A stretch of DNA of 64,000 bases from Ulva prolifera (lineage: Eukaryota; Chlorophyta; Ulvophyceae; Ulvales; Ulvaceae), in the NCBI GenBank assembly GCA_023078555.1, contig CM041198.1, forward strand, positions 2,716,800-2,780,799, given 5' to 3'. The translations under genes and the position numbers were made by a program. Of this stretch, positions 58,005 through 64,000 are shown one piece after another (the stretch's first letter is position 1; each line of letters opens with the position of its first letter). The notes below the pieces were generated by a model that was not told the origin of the DNA, did no database searches, and saw only the letters and a list, made by a program, of their open reading frames with translations.

Positions 58005-61000
58005 ATGTCATCATCTGACATTTCTGCACCTGGGACCGGCCTTGACATGCCTCCACCGGTCGCTCCAGATGACGGAACGCCCTTCAGCGACGATCCGGTG
58101 GAGCACACGACTGTTTCGGCAACATTTACGGCGATCATTATGGTGACATGGCTCATATTTGGCCATAAAATCCAAGGCATGTTCAGCTGGTACGATCATC
58201 TCTCTGCCATGCCCGTGAGAGCCCAGTCCAACAGCTGCCTGCTGGCCCTTCGCCCGTGCCGCGCTGGCAGCCCGAAAATGTATCTGCAGGACTAAGTGGA
58301 TATCCGAGGGCAGCATGGCGTGTTTGCTGGGTTTGTCGGCGGGGATAATGCTGCTGATCTGGGATCTGGTCAAGTCAGGCACCACCCATCGCTCTCTCTC
58401 TTTCGACTCGGCCATGTTCTTCACGTACATGCTCCCACCCATCATATTCTACGGTGGCCTGGCCATCAAACGGCGGCTGTTTGTGTCGAATCTGGTGTCA
58501 ATCGTCGCTTTCGGCATCATTGGGACCTTTGTTTCTTTTACCATCATCGGAGCAGCCCTGGCGTCGTTCTCCCTGCTGCCCAATGTGCTCTCTTTTGGCG
58601 ACTGCTTCTCCTTGGCTGCCATCTTCGCCGCCACAGACTCCGTCGCAGTCCTCCAGGTACGCAACAGGATCGCCTGCCTTCCTCCTACCTACCGCACTCT
58701 TCCACACAAGCCTCACCTTCTCCAGATAGCGACTCACCCCTGCACCTGAAAACACAGCAGCATTGCAGCACACATGATTCTGCCACAAGCTTGATTTTGT
58801 CAGAATTTTTCACCAGCATTGTCAACCATGTTGCATGTTCTCACCCTACATCACCCAGCTTCGGTACAACGCAGGCAACCACCAAACGCATGAGCCGCCC
58901 ACCCCGCTGCTTACCTGTACACCACATCACGATTGGACACGTACATACCTGGTCTTGCATCGCAGAATGTGTGCCCAAGAATATGTTCCAACTGCACCGT
59001 CACCACCCAGGCTCCATGGCACCAACACAGAGACCAGACATCACAGTCTGCGCATCAAACCCAGTCCACGACGCCATCTTCCTGTTGGTGCCTGGCAGTA
59101 CTTCAGTTGTGTCTCATAGCTGCCAACAGCTCCAGCGTGCCACCAGCAGCCACACTGCCAAGTTTGTGACAGCAAGCTGAATTGAACACGATCACACAAA
59201 GCCAGCTCAAGCGCGGAGCATATGTACCATCCAATTTTTCCGATGTGGCAGCCCCAAGCCCAGTGCAGCAGCATCTTTGCATACTCAGCATGACCCAAGC
59301 AGCCTGCACACACGTGTCACAGCGATATGCACAATTGCAGGTGCTGCGTCCGGAGTCCCACCCCGCGCTGTACTCCATCGTGCTCGGCGAGGGCGTCATG
59401 AACGACGCGGCCTCTGTCGCGCTGCTCAAGGCCGTCGGCTCCCTCTCCGACTCCGCCTCCCTGACGCCCGCCACGCTCGCGCTCCTCCTCGTCTTCTTCG
59501 TCTACGTCTTCGCCGCCTCCTTCGCGCTCGGCCTCCTCGGCGGCCTCGCCATCGCCTCCGCCATGAAGCACCTCGGCCCGTTCAGCCAGCCGCAGGAGGT
59601 GCGTGCTGATGCATGGCCCCCATGCGTTCCACGTAAGTGCGCGGAGCACGTCTTCCGCTGTGTGATCTGGTGCATCTTCCAGTCTGCCTGTGCGCGGCGC
59701 CGGCTCTCGCAGGTGGCTAGATAAAGCTACAAGCGGTGACAAGTGTCCTCGGTTGGCTTTCGCTGCACCCGGATGTGCACACTGAGCCCGCCCGCACTGA
59801 TCGATTGCTGGTCACCACACCCGCCCACCCCCACCCACTCACCTACCCCTCAACGTATATTTTGGTGCACATGTTGCTGCATCATGCTGCCGATGCCAAC
59901 GCCACAGCTTACATCCATCTGCACATGTACCACACATATTACACGTACTGATGACACGGGGTCAATCGCATACCCCACCACGCGCGTGCAGGTGTCCCTC
60001 GTCGGCGCGCTCGCCTTCCTCTGCTATCTCCTCGCCGAGCTCCTCGGCCTCTCTGGCATCCTCGCACTCTTCTTCTGCGGCATGGCCGTCAGCCACTACG
60101 CGCTGCAGCACGTGTCGCGCCCGAGCGCCGCCGCCCTCGTCAACGCCTTCCGCACCCTCTCCTACCTCATCGAGGGCTTCATCTTCCTCTACGTCGGCCG
60201 GGATGCGCTCGACCCCGCGAAGTGGGCCGCCGCGAGCATCATCCAGACGCTGACGATGCTCGTCGTCGTCAGCCTGCTCGTCGCGGTGAGCCGCGCCGCG
60301 TTCGTGTTCCCGTGCGCCCCTGCCCCACACAACCCCCCACAAAGAAAGGGTGTAGACGCCTTCACACCAACAACAGACACACATCACGAGCATGACTGGG
60401 CGCTGTGCTCGGGCGGGTTTGACGTGGGTGACAATCCCCTGGCGTGCGTACGTTGGGCCGTTGGTATGCTTGTTCGTTGCCCTGGCGGTGCTACCGGCCA
60501 CTCCGACTTTGTCCTTGTAACATATAACCAGCATGCCATTTGTTGGGGGCATGCATGTTGTGTATGCGCCCGTCAAGCACCATTCCACATGGACCGGCTG
60601 GCCAGGAGTGCTCTGATTTGAGGCGCAGCCAGCCGCGTGCGCCTGGTCGCCCGAGCGCCACGTGCTGGCTGCCACGCACAGTGCCTCAGCTATCTGCTGC
60701 CACGGTATCCTCCAGTCTGCTTTTACTCTTCCGCGGCCGCAAGACTCACGTCAGTCAGGAACTGTACCCCCTGTTTACACTCCACCGTTATGCTACAGGC
60801 TCGCATGGCTGCACAACCGCTGGAGCAGCACGACACTAACGTTCAGTGACAGCGTCGTCATCTGGTGGGCCGGCATGATGCGGGGGGCCGTCAGCGTGGC
60901 TATGGTGTACTACCGCTTCGACCCGGACAACACGAAGGCGGACGAGCACAGCGCGACCATCGTCGTCACGACGCTGCTCGTCGTGCTCTACTCCACCGTC

Positions 61001-62999
61001 GGCTTGGGGGGCTTCACGGGCCCCCTGCTGCAAGTTCTGATGCCGCGCCAGGTGCGGCAATTCTCCTTAAGGCATAGCTGTCGGGTGTGACATGCGCGCG
61101 CGAGGCCCCTGGGGCTGTTTTCGCGTGCAACTGCAATGCATGAGGCACAGGCATGGCCGCATTGTTTGCTGTTCTGTGCCTTAGTCACGTGTGTCGAGGC
61201 AAGCGGCCAAGTGACCGCGGAGGTTGCGGAGAAGACAGCAAGCTGGGACAATTCTACTTTTCAATCTCTGAATAATTGTACCGGGTAGGATTGCGAGTCC
61301 TTTAATGCACGCCCCTGCCCGGAGGATACACTGTGCACCCGGTGGCGAGCAATTTGTGGGTATCCAGATACAAGTATTCCTAGTTGCTGCTTCAGCGAGC
61401 CGCTCGTCAAGGCATGCAGTGATTCCCTGTGAAGTTGTTGCCCCGCAACCACTTGCTGCGCATGCTTCACCCGCGCCTGCCGACAGACATGCTTGGGGAT
61501 GCGCAGGTACACCCCCCCGATGTGACCGGCGCACAGCTGGTGGGCGCCGACGGCCAGAACCCCGACGCCTCGCAGGACGGGTATGCCGTCCTGACGAGCA
61601 GCATGCATGGCAGCGCCGCCGGCGTGGACCCGCTGCTGTTCCCGACAGTCGACGACATGTCCCCCTCGTCTCGAGCGTCCGACAGCCCGCACGGCGCTGG
61701 CCGGGGCGCGTGGTTCGGCGGGGCGCGTGCGAAGCTTCGGAAGGCTGTTGGCCGGGGCTCTGGGGGGGAGATGCATCTGGAGACGCACCTCGAGATGAAG
61801 GATGTGGAGGACGGTGCGGCGCCTGTCCCTGTAGGCAGCACGTCCTGTGCAAAAATGAGTTTGACGCACAGCTGCTGCACAGAACAATTGCCCTGTATGC
61901 ATCCATGATGCGTTGCACTCCCGTGCTGTCGACCCTGTGGGGCTGTGGCCTTGTTGAGTGAGGGCACCATTGGTGTGCTTGCCAGTGTTTCTGCGAGATG
62001 CTGGTCGTGATGTCTGACTTTGTTTCCCGGCTTGGACATGCTCCCACCCGTAGCAGCGATTGCTGCAAGCCTGGCACGGGAGGCACATGTGCAGAGACGT
62101 CACAGTTGCTGAGTGGGTGCTAGCAACGCAGTGCTGTGGCCGACCACACGCTTTGAATGCATGCACTGGCGCGCCTGTGGCGCTGTCTACCGTGCTCCTA
62201 CACGTTGGAGATCGCAAGCTGCCTGTGTAGTCGTGGACAAATGTGACCAAGACCACCTGCTGTAGCTGCTTGCGACGTGGAAAGACCGAGTGCATGCAGA
62301 GGGATCAAACCTGAAAAGCCTATGCTAAGTCACAGCCTTTGAAAAGTCGTCCCAGCTGTCTGCATCTGTCTTCCACTGAGGTGCAATGTGTACACTATCT
62401 CGGGCAGCGCACTAGCAATCGGAGAACAGCCAGTGGACAGTTAATTTATTTGGTTGTGTATGTTGCTCATGTGCACCAGTACCTGCATTAGTGGTCTGGA
62501 ATGTCTCACTTTGTGTTGTGCATGTGCAGAAGGTGGGGACGACTGGGCTGGGGCGGCCTCTACGGAGAGGCAAGGGCTACAGAGGGCGCCGGCGCAGCTT
62601 GGCTCCCAGAGTCAAGAAGAAGGGGGCCACAGCGTGGAGCTGCCCGCGGCTGGCGCGGTGCCAAAGGCGGCTCCCAATATGCCGAAGCGGGGGGGAAGCA
62701 TGCAGGATCTCGGGATCAAGGTGCTCAAGGCAGCACAGACGGTTGCAGACCGGACAGGCTTCGAGTCCACATCTCTGGAGACGGCAGCAGTTGATGGGGC
62801 GATCGGGGAGGTGATGTACGGCAAGTTCAAAGCGTTTGATGAGCAGTTCTTGCAGCCTGTGTTTGGTGGAGGCGAAAGAGAGTCGTCTGGTACGGACCTG
62901 GCTGTGTCCCCAATTGCGCCAGCTACGGCTGAGGAAGATGACGCAGATGGGGATCGGGGTCCGAGCGTGTTTGATGGCGGAGGGTCAGATGCCATATGA
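58005..62999 (+). CDS. NHX: NHX/NHE-type Na+(K+)/H+ exchanger
   Basis: A cation/proton antiporter of the CPA1 family. Endosomal or vacuolar location is likely by similarity to plant NHX proteins and the lack of a plasma-membrane-specific tail signature. Seven exons chain in phase: 58005-58189, 58290-58656, 59341-59598, 59992-60311, 60799-61051, 61435-61813 and 62530-62999, giving 743 residues. Core motifs: FFTYMLPPIIFYGGLAIKRR with the conserved PPIIF; SFGDCFSLAAIFAATDSVAV; and GEGVMNDAASVALLKAV with the ion-coordinating N205-D206 pair. GILALFFCGMAVSHYALQHV, RTLSYLIEGFIFLYVGRDAL and WWAGMMRGAVSVAMVYYRF follow. From about residue 462 the cytosolic tail is acidic and Ser/Gly-rich. Donor GT at 58190 and a 100-nt first intron are unambiguous. 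A TGTAA, the usual algal polyadenylation word, lies at 63065. Intron 4 carries the dispersed repeat. Confidence 0.94.
60473..60540 (+). repeat. Dispersed intron repeat copy
   Basis: GGTGCTACCGGCC, then spacer, then CTTTGTCCTTGTAACATATAACCAGC, sense-oriented in intron 4 of the NHX gene. It is the same layout as the copies at 25899-25951 and 29509-29565, including an upstream TTGTTCGTTG-like lead. Confidence 0.75.
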
Positions 63000-63070
63000 T
63001 TTTGACCATGATGCCATCGCTGAATGTTGTGCGTTTTGTGCACAAAAACGGTTATGCCCGAAGTTGTAAA

Positions 63071-63414
63071 CTACGGACGTGTATTGTCCACCACGGTGTC
63101 CATGATAAGATCTTGCAAGCGCAGCACCCCACGGCCTTTCACGATCGCTGATCTCGGATCTGCAAGCACCATGCTGCAAGCACCATGCTCCAAGCTGTGT
63201 GACCTGACGCCTGGCAGGACGACAGGCCCAGCATGCACTTGAGGGCTCCTATATCACGATGGTCCAATTTGATCCTTTTGCGCTTCCGTGCGTGTCGTTG
63301 CGTTGAGGTCCATTCCTCAAGGCCAGGCCTGGGCACCATGCAAAGTTGCACGTCACTGATGTTCCGGCGTTCTTGGCGCAGTAGCTTGGACACTTCACGC
63401 GGATGCACTGCGCC
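63071..63414 (-). CDS. 3' end of an unrecognised gene
   Basis: Two phase-linked exons: about 63414-63204 (after GTACTAG, ending GCGTCAG/GTCACA, phase 1) and 63159-63071 (after CTTGCAG, stop TAG at 63071-63073). The product is basic and nuclear-looking: VSKLLRQERRNISDVQL, then ARKRKRIKLDHRDIGALK, then a C-terminal helix VLRLQDLIMDTVVDNTRP. Exons further upstream (beyond 63414) were not resolved. The stop lies only 71 bp beyond the NHX stop, so the two genes are tightly convergent and their 3'UTRs must overlap or be very short. No family was recognised. Confidence 0.5.
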
Positions 63415-63894
63415 CTAGTACAACATTAGAACGTGTGCGTTACGAACGAGAATTCTGGATTATGCGCAACGTCGTGGTTCAGCCGGATGTGGCACAGTGG
63501 CTGTGCTGTGCAAATAGACACATCGCGACGGTGACATGGATTATCCCTCAGATAAAGACATTTAGATCATGTAGTGACTTAAACAGTTCGCCTGGGCCGA
63601 TCTTGTGGCTGCTTCAGTCTGCTGTTGGAAATGCTCAGCTCAGAATTATAGTGCATGTAACCACGACAACCTGATCTTGTTGTCAAATGCGCTAGCTCAA
63701 TTAAGGAGTCCCTTTAGCAATCATCATACCGAGGGTGGTGGCTGCGTCGAGGCTGAAGACTGTAGGTGTCATCATCCACTCTGCCAACACCTTCACCACC
63801 ACAGTGATCCAGCTCATGCCGCTGAGTCGCACAGACAGGCGTTCACAGAAATGTAGGCTATCTGATAGCATTCTACTCAGTAGTTGGCGCGAGT
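63415..63894. other. Unassigned; overlapping open frames on both strands
   Basis: The plus frame 63435-63674 (YEREFWIMRNVVVQPDVAQW) and the minus frame 63940-63701 (MADSVLAPDSRIPVAYSRQL) are both protein-like. The minus one could be an upstream exon of the gene ending at 63071; the plus one has no splice context. I cannot decide between them. Confidence 0.25.
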
Positions 63895-64000
63895 ATGCAA
63901 CGGGGATCCTTGAATCAGGAGCCAGCACTGAGTCTGCCATCCACAGCCAGCAGCTCCGAGGAGGAGATGGAGCAGCAATCTTGTCAAGGGCCTATCTCCG
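63895..64000 (+). CDS. Possible gene start, truncated by window end
   Basis: ATG 63895 opens a frame that stays open to the window edge, encoding a Ser/Glu/Gln-rich N-terminus (LSLPSTASSSEEEMEQQSCQ) typical of a disordered eukaryotic leader. The minus strand is open across the same bases, with its own ATG at 63940, so at most one of the two is real. Confidence 0.33.
   Translation, partial: MQRGSLNQEPALSLPSTASSSEEEMEQQSCQGPIS

Noticed and set aside
1..64000. tRNA, rRNA, CRISPR, riboswitch or bacterial operon features
   Set aside because: I looked for tRNA T-loop words (GGTTCGAATCC-like), regular spaced direct repeats and rRNA-like conserved words and found none convincing. All recognised genes are intron-split eukaryotic genes.
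1..64000. Transposase, reverse transcriptase or viral gene remnants
   Set aside because: No catalytic or structural motifs of these families were seen in any reading frame I examined; the repeats found are short and non-coding.

Overview
This is nuclear DNA from an intron-rich eukaryote, most likely a chlorophyte green alga, possibly a trebouxiophyte. That placement is inferred from several things. Eight conserved eukaryotic genes are each split by spliceosomal introns. Donors are mostly GTGCG- or GTAnG-like and acceptors nearly always end TGCAG or ACAG. Many exons are very GC-rich, the non-coding DNA is full of GCATGCATGC-type words, and two membrane proteins have plant-like architecture. 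There is no sign of operons, prophage, CRISPR or plasmid functions. All exon maps below were derived by hand from splice motifs, reading phase and family similarity.

Layout. 1-9.0 kb: a lower-GC stretch with coding-like pieces on the minus strand. The best-supported part encodes seven hydrophobic segments (2924-4694). 9.05-10.94 kb (+): CNOT9/RCD1 of the CCR4-NOT complex. 12.4-20.8 kb (+): a large, Ala/Gly-inflated member of the DDB1/CPSF160/SF3B3 superfamily, closest by eye to SF3B3. 20.9-23.1 kb (+): fragments of an unrecognised short-exon gene. 24.1-26.7 kb (-): an S4-plus-RluA pseudouridine synthase with a likely organellar presequence. 26.8-27.3 kb (+): an unrecognised divergent partner with broken frames. 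28.25-32.64 kb (+): a five-pass membrane protein with Tweety/prominin-like topology. 33.9-38.0 kb (+): TFIP11, a G-patch splicing factor. 39.2-42.0 kb (-): a B-type mitotic cyclin. 42.1-46.8 kb: weakly supported fragments and a perfect hairpin. 46.8-53.2 kb (+): a coiled-coil, Ser/Ala/Pro/Arg-rich protein of unknown function. 53.2-56.6 kb: unassigned. 56.66-57.37 kb (-): SF3B6/p14. 58.0-63.0 kb (+): an NHX/NHE Na+/H+ exchanger. 63.1-63.4 kb (-): the 3' end of an unrecognised gene. 63.9 kb (+): a possible gene start running off the edge.

Functional theme. These are housekeeping genes for mRNA turnover, splicing (TFIP11, SF3B6, the SF3B3-like protein), RNA modification, cell cycle and ion homeostasis. 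The three splicing-related genes are not adjacent and no cluster is implied.

The unusual content is mostly in the introns. A short repeat is shared by introns of three unrelated genes. A second repeat of about 130 bp occurs in two introns of the Tweety-like gene, once ending at the splice acceptor, as an introner-type element might. There are also candidate ultra-short introns, a probable GC-AG intron, small tandem duplications and long poly-C tracts.
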